From the IMG/VR virus record IMGVR_UViG_3300050131_000058, positions 1-30,475 of that record: a DNA stretch of 30,475 bases. One strand, given 5' to 3'. Each line of letters starts with the position of its first letter. Position 1 is the stretch's first letter. The notes beneath the pieces are model-generated. The model saw only the letters and a program-made list of their open reading frames with translations. It was not told the origin of the DNA and searched no databases. The translations under genes and the position numbers were made by a program. The DNA comes from a virus. Shown piece by piece: positions 15,922-23,582 of the stretch.

Positions 15922-17249
15922 AGGTCCTGATCGTCGACTATTGGGGCACGGACGGAATGCTCGACATCGTCATGCGCGCCCAGCGCGACGGTCACACCGT
16001 CCGCTGGGCGTTCAAGCGCGGCGACCGTAACTCAGAGATCGGAAAGGGGCTGACCACCCGCGTCGCCGACTGGCGAGAGCACACCCGCTGGGCCGACATC
16101 ATCATCCTCGCCGACAACACCAAGTATCTGCGCGAGATTGACGCCCTCAGGAAGGGGTCCGCTGGCGCCAAAGTCGTCGGAGCCACTGTAGAAAGTGCTG
16201 CTTGGGAACTGGATCGCAAGACGGGACAGGAGACGTTCAAACGCGGGGGCATAGCTGTACCGCCCTACCGCGAATTTAGCGACTACGATGCGGCCATCGC
16301 CTATGTGAAACGCGAGAACCGGGCCTTTGTATCGAAGCCATCCTATGACGAGCCAGACAAATCCCTGTCGTACGTCGCGAAGTCGCCGGCGGACCTCGTC
16401 TATATGCTCGAACGGTGGAAAAAAGCTAACAAGCTCAAAGGGGCTTTCATCCTTCAGGAGAAGATCAGCGGCTGTGAGATGGCTGTCGGCGCGTTTGTAG
16501 GTCCTCATGGGTTCAACTCCGGTTGGTGTGAGAACTGGGAATTCAAGTCGCTGATGGCCGGCGACCGCGGCCCGAACGTCGGTGAGATGGGAACGGTGGT
16601 CCGCTTCGTCAGCAAGTCCAAGCTGGCCGACAAGGTGCTGAAGCCGCTGGAGGACAAGATCGTCCGCAGCGGCCACACCGGATATGTCGACGTGAACTGC
16701 ATCATCGACGAGGACGGCGACCCCTGGCCGCTGGAGTTCACAATGCGGTTCGGATGGCCTACCTTCAACATTCAACAGGCCCTGGTCGAAGGTGATTGTA
16801 TCGAATGGTTGGCAAGCCTCTTAGACGGGCGCGACTCGAAGCCCTTCGCGCACAACAAGATCGCGACGGGAGTGGTGATGGCTCTGCCCGAATTCCCATA
16901 TGGGAAGACCCCGATGGAGAACATCCTGGGAGTGCCGGTCTACAACGTGAACCCCGACCGGCCGCACGACCGCATACACCCCATCGGCTTGATGAAGGGC
17001 GAAGCCTGGCAAAACGACCCGGACGGCCAGATGCAGAAGAAGCCCACCCTGTTGGCGGCGGGCGACTACCTGCTAGTGGCAAGCGGAACGGGCGAAACCG
17101 TGCGCCAAGCAAGGGGTTCAGCCTACCGGACCCTGGAGAAAATTCAGGCCCCGGCCTCGCCGTTCTGGAGGCCGGATATAGGGCAGCGCTTGAAGGCCCA
17201 GCTTCCCGAGATCCAGGCGCAGGGCTACGCGACCGGAATGAACTTCTAG
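15918..17249 (+). CDS. PurD-like ATP-grasp ligase
   Basis: 443 aa; ATGA overlap with the previous gene. The layout follows phosphoribosylamine-glycine ligase: an N-terminal Rossmann-like part (MKVLIVDYWGTDG; ADIIILAD), the ATP-grasp lysine region (FVSKPS at 137-142), FILQEKISGCEMAVG, then GDRGPNVGEMGT at about 215-226 (PurD: GDxGPNTGGMG), then LEFTMRFGWPT at 272-282 (PurD: EFNxRFGDPE). In the last motif the metal-binding Asn is Thr and DPE is WPT, so purine synthesis is doubtful. ATP-grasp enzymes join a carboxylate to an amine; here the substrate could be a nucleotide, a protein or a DNA base. The segment at about 16160-16520 is AT-richer than its flanks. Confidence 0.75.
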   Translation: MKVLIVDYWGTDGMLDIVMRAQRDGHTVRWAFKRGDRNSEIGKGLTTRVADWREHTRWADIIILADNTKYLREIDALRKGSAGAKVVGATVESAAWELDRKTGQETFKRGGIAVPPYREFSDYDAAIAYVKRENRAFVSKPSYDEPDKSLSYVAKSPADLVYMLERWKKANKLKGAFILQEKISGCEMAVGAFVGPHGFNSGWCENWEFKSLMAGDRGPNVGEMGTVVRFVSKSKLADKVLKPLEDKIVRSGHTGYVDVNCIIDEDGDPWPLEFTMRFGWPTFNIQQALVEGDCIEWLASLLDGRDSKPFAHNKIATGVVMALPEFPYGKTPMENILGVPVYNVNPDRPHDRIHPIGLMKGEAWQNDPDGQMQKKPTLLAAGDYLLVASGTGETVRQARGSAYRTLEKIQAPASPFWRPDIGQRLKAQLPEIQAQGYATGMNF

Positions 17250-17281
17250 GCAGCGCCGACCAGTTCGAGCGGCTGCTGGGC

Positions 17282-17512
17282 ATGAGCCTGAACTTCGCCG
17301 AGCGCGTGATGAAGATGAAGCTGGCGCCCGACCATAAGCACTTCGCGCGGGTGCTGGGCATCCAACAGTCGATCGCTTCGTCCCTGCTGACGGTGACGGC
17401 CAGGGTCAACGCCGGCAACCTTCGCCCGACCAACGACGACGGCCTGGCCGCGCTGCTGGCCGAGATCAATCGGAGCGAGAGCGTGGTCACGGCGGCGGAC
17501 GTGCTCAACTAA
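17282..17512 (+). CDS. Hypothetical 76-aa helical protein (start uncertain)
   Basis: ATG at 17282 gives 76 aa: MSLNFAERVMKMKLAPDHKH, then FARVLGIQQSIASSLLTVTA, ending VTAADVLN. It is helical, without Cys or Trp. The frame stays open upstream and the residues just before this ATG (ELLGSADQFERLLG) also look protein-like, yet there is no ATG, GTG or TTG between 17238 and 17281. The true start may be a rare codon, or translation may be coupled to the end of the ATP-grasp gene 32 bases earlier. The ATG used here has no clear ribosome site. The TAA overlaps the TAG of the convergent gene. Function unknown. Confidence 0.5.
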   Translation: MSLNFAERVMKMKLAPDHKHFARVLGIQQSIASSLLTVTARVNAGNLRPTNDDGLAALLAEINRSESVVTAADVLN

Positions 17513-18009
17513 GGCCGGAACACGGCTTTGATCCGCTTCCACAGGCTGGCGCGCGTTTCGTTCCGGTGATCGTTCAGCGCCTTCAACTGCTGCATCTCAG
17601 GCCGCTGCATCTCGCGCTCGGCCTGGCCGCCTGCAAACCCTTGAGGCGGAATATGGGCGTCGAACAGCCCCGGTGGCGGTGCAAACTGCACGCCAGGGCT
17701 TTGGTCCTGGGTCTTCCAACAGTTCTGATCCGGGGTCACGAAGCACGTCGAGGCCAGCGGGATGCGGACGTTCTTGGCAGACGCGAACACCTTGCACGAC
17801 GAGCCGTCGAAGAAAACCACCGGCGGAAGCTCGCCCATGCCCAGCGGCATAACGACGAAGTAGTCCGGCAGATCGATCACGTCGACCATGGTCCCGAAGG
17901 TCAGCGTCCCGCGCGTGGCTGTCGCATCAAAAGGCTCTATGTCCAGCAGCCAAGGCGGGATTTTGTCCCCCGCCTGGAACCGGGTGCGGGTCAGGACTTC
18001 GTCCGTCAT
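17509..18009 (-). CDS. Hypothetical protein, last gene of the replication operon
   Basis: 166 aa; ATGA overlap with the prim-pol gene. The N-terminal 90 residues are beta-rich (GTLTFGTMVDVIDLPDYFVV, then MPLGMGELPPVVFFDGSSC). The C-terminal third is Pro/Gln/Arg-rich (GVQFAPPPGLFDAHIPPQGF) and ends in a basic helix (RASLWKRIKAVFRP). Three cysteines occur (SSCKVF, TCFV, NCWK). No family recognised. It is the last gene of the leftward operon, its stop meeting that of the rightward module, with no room for a terminator between them. Confidence 0.55.
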   Translation of the reverse strand: MTDEVLTRTRFQAGDKIPPWLLDIEPFDATATRGTLTFGTMVDVIDLPDYFVVMPLGMGELPPVVFFDGSSCKVFASAKNVRIPLASTCFVTPDQNCWKTQDQSPGVQFAPPPGLFDAHIPPQGFAGGQAEREMQRPEMQQLKALNDHRNETRASLWKRIKAVFRP

Positions 18010-19892
18010 GTGATTTCCTTCCTGATCAGATAGTGGACGCCGTGAACGGCGCGGCTTTCAACAACGCCCATGGCGGTCGCATGGTCGATGCACTTGTTCC
18101 AGGTCCGGCGCCGGTTGCTCGGATCGGGGATAGCCTCTTCGGTCACGTCCTTGAAAGCATCCTTGGCATCCTCAGTCGGGATCATCCGCAGCCCCTCGAC
18201 CACCTTGCCGGCGTCGACATCGGCGAACTCCAGCGCCTGCATGAACAGCGACATATGGTTCGGCGCCCGGCTTCTGCCCATGACCGGCTCGCCCATGGAC
18301 ACGGTCATCGATGTGACCGGGCGGCCCTTGGCGTCCGTTCCCAGATGCACCGGGACCAGGGTGTAGGAGCCCAGCACGCGCTGCTCGGCGTTGCGGGCCT
18401 TGATCACTTCGATCCGGCGCACCGCGTCTCTGCCCTCGCGGAATATCTCGATCAAGCCGTTCGGCGAGGCGGTCAGCGCGCCTGCGCCGCGCGCGCCGCG
18501 GCCTTCCTTGGGCGGGTGATGGCTGGCGATGAAGGTCAGGCCCAGCATGTCGGCTATGGTGTTCAGGTTCGTCCAGGCGCGGCTGGCCTCGGAATTGGAA
18601 TTCTCGTCCAGCAACAGCCCACTGGCCGACAAGGTCTCCAGCACCACCATGCGCAGGGGCACGCCGAACAGAAGTTGCATCCGCGCGGACTCTTCCTTCA
18701 GCGCCAGGACCAGCTTGTCCAGCACCCCGCGCCCGGTAAGGTCCGGGACCTTCAAGGCGGTGATCGGAAGCGTGTCGGTCTCCTCCAGCGCTGCCAGCCG
18801 CAGCGGCCAGCCCGAACCTTCAGAGCCCGAGAACAGCACCACCGTCCCGCCGATTTCATCAGGCTTGATTCCGAAGAAGGGCTTGCCGGTGGCCAGGCAT
18901 CGGGCCAGCTCGACGATCACGAAGGTCTTGCCGGCCTGGGATGGCCCGATCAGCAGAGCCGTCCCATCGGCCGCCAGGACGCTGTGAAACAGCCAGTGGG
19001 TCTTGGCGATGTCGTAGGCGTCATTGTGCCGGTGCGCGGGGAACAGGTCGTTGAGCGCGGGCTGCGGCGGCGGGTCAACATGAACGCCTGCGAAGGCGAC
19101 AGAGGGGTGCTCAGAGCCGGGCGGGTTCTGGCCGTAGCGGTAGGCGTGCTGGACCTTACCGGCCAGCGTGTCCATCGTGTGCGGCTTGGGGCGGCGGTCG
19201 TTCCAGTGATCCAGCATAAGCTGGAGCGCCGTATCCTCGCTGACCCCGAAGTCCTTCAGCCGGGCCGCTACTGCGTACGATCCGAAAAGAGGCGCTGTGT
19301 CGCGCAGCCAATCTCGTCCACGAAGCACCGCAGCTTCGTCGTCCAGCTCAACGGGCGGCGCACCGGAGGGCAGATCATCTCGTACGCCTGCCTTTCGATC
19401 CTGCGTTTTATCGCCGCATCGAGCAACGAACGCTGCCGAAGCAGTTCTGATTTTTCCGTTTCGGACAAGCCGGTAAGGTTGACCTTCACAGACTGACCCC
19501 ACTCCAACGACGTAGCCGCCGGCGGAACGGATATCGAGTCCGGGGGCGATTCGTCCTGCGGAGTTGGGGACGTCGGGCCCTTGGTAGTAGACATGCAGCC
19601 CTCCTGAAGGGGTTTCAACGGTGTAGGTGTCCTGATCTATGCCGAGCGCTTCCAGGCTGGCCAGCCCCGGCTTGCCGTCCTTCACGTCCACGTCGAGGAC
19701 CAGAAGACCGCCGCCGCACAGCACGCCGATGTTGAACGCTCGCTCACCCCAGGCCCGCTTGATGATCTCCGGGTCTCGCGTAGCGAGTTCCTGCCAACGC
19801 TCGATCGCCGGGCGCTTGGTTCCAGGGATCAGCGGGAAAACCCGGAAACCCCTGGCCGCTAAGGACAGCGCTGATTCGAGGAAAGGCGTCAC
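18006..19892 (-). CDS. Bifunctional prim-pol / RepA-like ATPase (primase-helicase)
   Basis: 628 aa from a GTG at 19892, chosen because it overlaps the upstream TGA as GTGA; a GTG at 19910 would add six residues. The N-terminal prim-pol domain shows FRVFPLIPGTKRPAI, LDVDVKDG (acidic metal residues), TPSGGLHVYY and GLDIRSAGGYVVG, the last a hallmark of this family; it makes primers and copies DNA. The C-terminal RecA/RepA-like ATPase has Walker A GPSQAGKT (about residues 316-323), a Walker B-like RMVVLETLSASG with Glu in place of the usual Asp, and SHHPPKEGRGARGAGAL. Together these supply priming and probably unwinding at the fork. A same-strand ORF within it (19268-19618) is judged a shadow. 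Confidence 0.85.
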   Translation of the reverse strand: MTPFLESALSLAARGFRVFPLIPGTKRPAIERWQELATRDPEIIKRAWGERAFNIGVLCGGGLLVLDVDVKDGKPGLASLEALGIDQDTYTVETPSGGLHVYYQGPDVPNSAGRIAPGLDIRSAGGYVVGVGSVCEGQPYRLVRNGKIRTASAAFVARCGDKTQDRKAGVRDDLPSGAPPVELDDEAAVLRGRDWLRDTAPLFGSYAVAARLKDFGVSEDTALQLMLDHWNDRRPKPHTMDTLAGKVQHAYRYGQNPPGSEHPSVAFAGVHVDPPPQPALNDLFPAHRHNDAYDIAKTHWLFHSVLAADGTALLIGPSQAGKTFVIVELARCLATGKPFFGIKPDEIGGTVVLFSGSEGSGWPLRLAALEETDTLPITALKVPDLTGRGVLDKLVLALKEESARMQLLFGVPLRMVVLETLSASGLLLDENSNSEASRAWTNLNTIADMLGLTFIASHHPPKEGRGARGAGALTASPNGLIEIFREGRDAVRRIEVIKARNAEQRVLGSYTLVPVHLGTDAKGRPVTSMTVSMGEPVMGRSRAPNHMSLFMQALEFADVDAGKVVEGLRMIPTEDAKDAFKDVTEEAIPDPSNRRRTWNKCIDHATAMGVVESRAVHGVHYLIRKEIT

Positions 19893-20635
19893 AGCGTGCA
19901 CACGCGGCACGCGCCGACCATGCGGCGCTTGTCCATCATGTTCAGGCTGCGCTGCGGTATCCGGCCCGCTTCAAACTCCAGACGAAGCTCGCGTAGGGAG
20001 GCAGGCCATGTGTCGCGGCTTGGACTGCGCAAGGTGTGATCACCGCCACGCAAAACCTGGACCGTCAGTTCAAGCTCTTCGCCTTCTGCGTACAAGTCCG
20101 GGTGGTTCAGCCAGAGCAAATACCACTCGCCCAGCTTCTGCCAGAAGCAGAGCGCGCAGTCCGTCCGCTCAGGGATCGTGACGTCCTTCTCCACGAGGTA
20201 GGCCAGGACGTCGTCGAGCGTCCAGCCCCACCGCTGCATGGGGAAGTCCATGGTGATCTCGCCGACGCTCGGAAAGACCATCCCTGGCCGCCCCTCTTCA
20301 TCGGAGCGCAGGCCGACGTAGGATGTGCAGGGCGTCTGTGTCGCCAGCCAGTTGTAGTAGGGCTCCAGCTTCAGCATCCGCGTGCACCAGCGGGCCATGT
20401 GGTTCGGGAGCATCGCCTCCTGGCGGATCATCCCCTGGAGACTCTTGGCGCCGTGAACCGGGATCAAGGGCTTGCCCAGAAGCCTCGCGATCTTCTTCCA
20501 GTGCGCGATCATCGCGGGAAGTTCATTGCCGGTCGGTGTGATGACGTAGACGTAATCGCGTGGCTCGACCTCGGCTAAGCGGAGCGCCATCGCCACGGAG
20601 TCCTTCCCTCCCGAAAGGGCGACGACGTGCTTCAT
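19889..20635 (-). CDS. PAPS-reductase-like PP-loop protein
   Basis: 248 aa. The PP-loop motif SGGKDS is at residues 8-13, followed by a helix and VITPTGNELPAM, typical of the phosphoadenosine phosphosulfate reductase/adenine-nucleotide alpha-hydrolase fold. Later motifs include GLRSDEEGR, MDFPMQRWGWTLDDVLAYL, DCALCFWQKLGEW and a terminal CRVCTL; the two Cys pairs could bind metal or carry sulfur. Family members activate substrates by adenylation for sulfur or amine transfer; phage members have no agreed role, and DNA or tRNA modification is often suggested. It starts one base after the wHTH stop and overlaps the prim-pol start. Confidence 0.8.
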   Translation of the reverse strand: MKHVVALSGGKDSVAMALRLAEVEPRDYVYVITPTGNELPAMIAHWKKIARLLGKPLIPVHGAKSLQGMIRQEAMLPNHMARWCTRMLKLEPYYNWLATQTPCTSYVGLRSDEEGRPGMVFPSVGEITMDFPMQRWGWTLDDVLAYLVEKDVTIPERTDCALCFWQKLGEWYLLWLNHPDLYAEGEELELTVQVLRGGDHTLRSPSRDTWPASLRELRLEFEAGRIPQRSLNMMDKRRMVGACRVCTL

Positions 20636-20636
20636 C

Positions 20637-20867
20637 TCAGGTGACGATCAGGCGATAGGTGCCTTTGATCGCACCCGGCTTGACCGTCAGCCCGTGTGCC
20701 TTCAGGCGCCGGTTCAGCCGGGTCACATAGGGACCGAGCCATTGCTGGCTGGCCGTGGGGCCAAGGTTGGCGTCGATGGCCTCGCACAACACGGCGAAGG
20801 GCACGTCGCCCTCACCGGCCAGGGCGTCGTAGAGCTGCTGGCAGCGCTTGGGAAGCTCGATGGTCAT
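20637..20867 (-). CDS. Small winged-helix DNA-binding protein
   Basis: 76 aa; the ATG at 20867 overlaps the polymerase TGA as ATGA, so the longer frame from 20924 is not used. The sequence MTIELPKRCQQLYDALAGEG, then PYVTRLNRRLKAHGLTVKPG and a closing GTYRLIV follow the OmpR/PhoB C-terminal winged-helix plan: helix 1, a recognition helix ending in RLNRRL, and a beta-hairpin wing ending G.YRL. There is no receiver domain. It may bind phage DNA to regulate transcription or assist replication. A second protein of this type is encoded at 27393-27758. Confidence 0.65.
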   Translation of the reverse strand: MTIELPKRCQQLYDALAGEGDVPFAVLCEAIDANLGPTASQQWLGPYVTRLNRRLKAHGLTVKPGAIKGTYRLIVT

Positions 20868-22867
20868 TTGATGTATCTTGGTCCTTCCCAGGTTGACGCG
20901 GAGATCGGACAGTCGTCCATCCACTCGATCGGTTGCAGCAGCAGGTCCAGGTATTCTTCCTTGGATCCGAAGCCTTCAGGGACTTCAGACAGGCCCTCGT
21001 CGTGGATGGTGAGCACGAGCGGATAGCCCGTCGCCTCGACCCGGAACATGCCCTCGACCAATATGTCGCGGGCGATGCCTGAGACGACGTGGGCGCACTG
21101 TGCGCCGCCGTAGAGGTCTTTCTGCATCCACCGGCCGCCCTCCGACGTCCAGTAGGACACGGTGTTGCGGTTCAGCACGACCTCGTCATCGTCGATGATG
21201 ATCGTCTTGGACTTCCAGGCCAGTGTCGGGCTCGGGTAGTGGATCACCCGCCCGCTGGGTAGTTTGCAGTAGAGGAAGCCCTTGTCGGCGACATAACGAA
21301 TGCGGTCGTTGAGGACAGAGACCACGCAGCCGCGGGAGCCAACGGCTTCAATAGCCGCCTCCTGGAGTACCGCCCATGAGGAAACGATGGCTGGATTGAC
21401 GTCCCGCCAGCCAGCAACAATCTGGCGTATACGCGCGTCCGGGAGTCGCACTCCATACTTCGCACCCATTTTCTTGAACGCACCCAGCGACCCTTGATAT
21501 CCGCAGGCAAGCTCGGGAACCTTCCCTTGTTCTTGCCGCTGCGCGCGAGAGACATCCTCCACAGGGATCTCAATGATTTGCGCCGCCGTGACTTTGTAGA
21601 GGTCAGGACCTGTTCCAGAATCATATCGCCGGAATGCATCGAGCTTGTCCTTCTGTCCGGCCAGCCATGCGTTGACCCGCCCTTCGATGTTGGAGAAGTC
21701 CCCGCCGACGAGGCGGTAGCCTGGCCGGGCGATCACGGCCGTTCGCGCGCAGATCGACAGCAGCTCCAGCGGCGCCGGGAACAGCAGCTCCATCTCGTCG
21801 ACCATCTCGGCCGGCCGCTTGCCGCTCTTCAGGATGCCAACCGCCAGGGTGACATCCGCCGCATCCTCGTCGGTCTCGACCCGTTTCATGTTGTGGAACT
21901 GGACGCCGGCCCCGGCCCATCGGCCTTGAATGGTGGCGTGGTAGCGTAGGGAGCCTCGCACGCGGCCATCACGGCAGACGCTGTCCAGCATGGCCTTGAA
22001 CTTGAACGCCTTGGCTGACGACGCCCGCAGCTTGATCACTTCCTCGATCTGAGGCTGGTCGAGCACTTCGGCGCCCAGGATCAGTTCCTCGTGCTCGCCG
22101 GCGGCGATGCTGGTGCAGGGCACGCCCTGGCTGTTGATCCATGCCGCGATCTTGGCGGCCTCGGTGACGCGCTTCACCGCGCCGCTGGTCAGCCTCCAGA
22201 TGCGCTGGTTGGCGCGCTTAGTGGCTTCCTCTGCGCAGGCCAGGGCTGCGCTCACCATATCCACGTCGATCTGAACGCCGCGGTCGTTGATGTGCTGGTC
22301 AAGCTCCCACACCCGGCGCTCGCGCTCCGTGAGGGGCGGCAGCAGCTTGTCGATCGCACTCTCGGTCAGGACGTCCTGGTCGCAGTAGGCTTGCAGCCGC
22401 TCGATCTCTTCGGGGCTCTCGTGCCACGTCAGCGGGTCGAGGGTCTTCGGCTTGCACATTTTCAGCATCAGCCGATAGCCCTCGGTGTCCTTCTGGACCT
22501 TGGTCCGCAGGGCCTTGGCCAGATTGTCGAGCGAGGCGGGCAGGCCACAGGCGGCAGCGCGGGCCAGGGTGCAGTCTTGCATCTCCGGGGTGATGCGCAG
22601 CTCGTGGTCGGCCTTCTCGTTCCACATGGCGCGCTCGAACGTCGCGTTGTGGCAAACGAAGCGGGCTCCTGCCCGCAGGCGCTCGTCCACGTCTCGACAG
22701 AAGGCGCCCCAGCGCTCAGCCCGGCGAACAGCTTCGCCTTCCGGCTGATAGCTGAAGCAAATGATCTCAGTGGTCGGGTCCTCAGAGTACCGATGCGCGC
22801 CGACCTTCGGGAGGTCAGCAGCCGACCGCGACTCAAAGTCACCATGTACGGTCGGCTGCTGGGTCAT
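20864..22867 (-). CDS. Family A DNA polymerase with 3'-5' exonuclease
   Basis: 667 aa from the ATG at 22867, whose first base is the last base of the DUF2815 stop (TGATG); a GTG one codon earlier is possible. The exonuclease motifs are GDFESRS (Exo I, D-x-E), VCHNATFE (Exo II) and YCDQDVLTE (Exo III). The polymerase motifs are GGDFSNIEGR (motif A), RQEQGKVPELACGYQGSLGA (motif B with the Arg/Lys of the fingers) and LTIHDEGL (motif C). It should replicate the phage genome with proofreading. There is no 5' nuclease domain, as usual for phage enzymes. DNA around 21400-21640, covering motif B, is AT-richer than the rest. Confident call. Confidence 0.95.
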   Translation of the reverse strand: MTQQPTVHGDFESRSAADLPKVGAHRYSEDPTTEIICFSYQPEGEAVRRAERWGAFCRDVDERLRAGARFVCHNATFERAMWNEKADHELRITPEMQDCTLARAAACGLPASLDNLAKALRTKVQKDTEGYRLMLKMCKPKTLDPLTWHESPEEIERLQAYCDQDVLTESAIDKLLPPLTERERRVWELDQHINDRGVQIDVDMVSAALACAEEATKRANQRIWRLTSGAVKRVTEAAKIAAWINSQGVPCTSIAAGEHEELILGAEVLDQPQIEEVIKLRASSAKAFKFKAMLDSVCRDGRVRGSLRYHATIQGRWAGAGVQFHNMKRVETDEDAADVTLAVGILKSGKRPAEMVDEMELLFPAPLELLSICARTAVIARPGYRLVGGDFSNIEGRVNAWLAGQKDKLDAFRRYDSGTGPDLYKVTAAQIIEIPVEDVSRAQRQEQGKVPELACGYQGSLGAFKKMGAKYGVRLPDARIRQIVAGWRDVNPAIVSSWAVLQEAAIEAVGSRGCVVSVLNDRIRYVADKGFLYCKLPSGRVIHYPSPTLAWKSKTIIIDDDEVVLNRNTVSYWTSEGGRWMQKDLYGGAQCAHVVSGIARDILVEGMFRVEATGYPLVLTIHDEGLSEVPEGFGSKEEYLDLLLQPIEWMDDCPISASTWEGPRYIK

Positions 22868-23559
22868 CACGCGAACGGATCGATCACAGGCGCCGAAGCC
22901 TTCTCGCCCGCACCGAACGCGGCGTCGGCGTTGATGTCGCCAGCCTCGACGCTGACGCCCGCGAAGGCTTCCTGCGGGTTCGCAGAGCCCGTGCCGCCAA
23001 GGTTCGTATCGTCGGCGACGATCATCACGGCCTGGAGGCCGAAGGTCGGCCCCTTGTTGGCCTGCTGCTCGAAGGTGTAGCAGCGCACGGTGACGATGGC
23101 CCAGACGCCGGAATAGACCTTGTCCCCTTCGACGATCGGCGCGAGGCGCTGGTCGACGCAGGGGACCTTCTGGTTGGCGTTGGCGCCGATCCGCATCGCG
23201 CCCCTCTCGTAGCCGGCATAGCGATCGGCCTCGCCCGGCTGGCCCTTGCCATCGATGTCCTGGTCCCGGATGGGCTTGAACAGCTTCGGGCCGCCCGGCT
23301 TACCGGCGTCCGGCCATTTGGCCAGGGCCACGTCCCGCATCTCGTTCTGGAGAACGCTGATGTCGACGCCGGCCGGGAACAGCAGCACCGCGCCGTAGTT
23401 GCCGTCCGGCTTCTGCTGCGTGGGCTTGGACGGCTTCAGGATGTTGGCGAAGGACAGCCGAACCGGGCCGGTGCGGATGTCGCCGTTGGCCAGCTTGACG
23501 CAGGGGTTCTTGGCCCACTGAGCCTTCACCCACTCGTCGGTCATATTGGAGTCGCGCAT
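22867..23559 (-). CDS. DUF2815 family ssDNA-binding protein
   Basis: 230 aa. The ATG at 23559 is preferred over the Met five residues later because AAGGA lies eight bases upstream. Features of the family include VRLSFANILKPSKP near the N-terminus, GNYGAVLLFPAGVD, YERGAMRIGANANQ, VYSGVWAIVTVRCYTFE, NKGPTFGLQAVMIVADD, and an acidic tail (residues about 190-230). DUF2815 proteins adopt an OB-fold similar to phage T7 single-stranded DNA-binding protein. They are nearly always encoded beside family A polymerases and DUF2800 nucleases, as here. The protein probably coats single strands at the fork and contacts partners through its acidic tail. Confidence 0.88.
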   Translation of the reverse strand: MRDSNMTDEWVKAQWAKNPCVKLANGDIRTGPVRLSFANILKPSKPTQQKPDGNYGAVLLFPAGVDISVLQNEMRDVALAKWPDAGKPGGPKLFKPIRDQDIDGKGQPGEADRYAGYERGAMRIGANANQKVPCVDQRLAPIVEGDKVYSGVWAIVTVRCYTFEQQANKGPTFGLQAVMIVADDTNLGGTGSANPQEAFAGVSVEAGDINADAAFGAGEKASAPVIDPFA

Positions 23560-23582
23560 AAATTCATTCCTTGCATGAGCGA

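Noticed and set aside
18033-19496. 487-codon open frame on the + strand
   Set aside because: It lies fully antisense to the prim-pol/ATPase gene, is rich in Arg, His and Gln from GC-biased antisense codons, and shows no domain; long antisense frames are expected at this GC content.
19268-19618. Same-strand 116-codon frame inside the prim-pol gene, with a plausible helical stretch (GLSETEKSELLRQRSLLDAA)
   Set aside because: The overlapping prim-pol frame carries the family hallmark GLDIRSAGGYVVG here, and the alternative product has no domain. Dual coding cannot be excluded but is not supported.
22091-23080. 329-codon open frame on the + strand
   Set aside because: Antisense to the polymerase and DUF2815 genes, whose motifs are clear.
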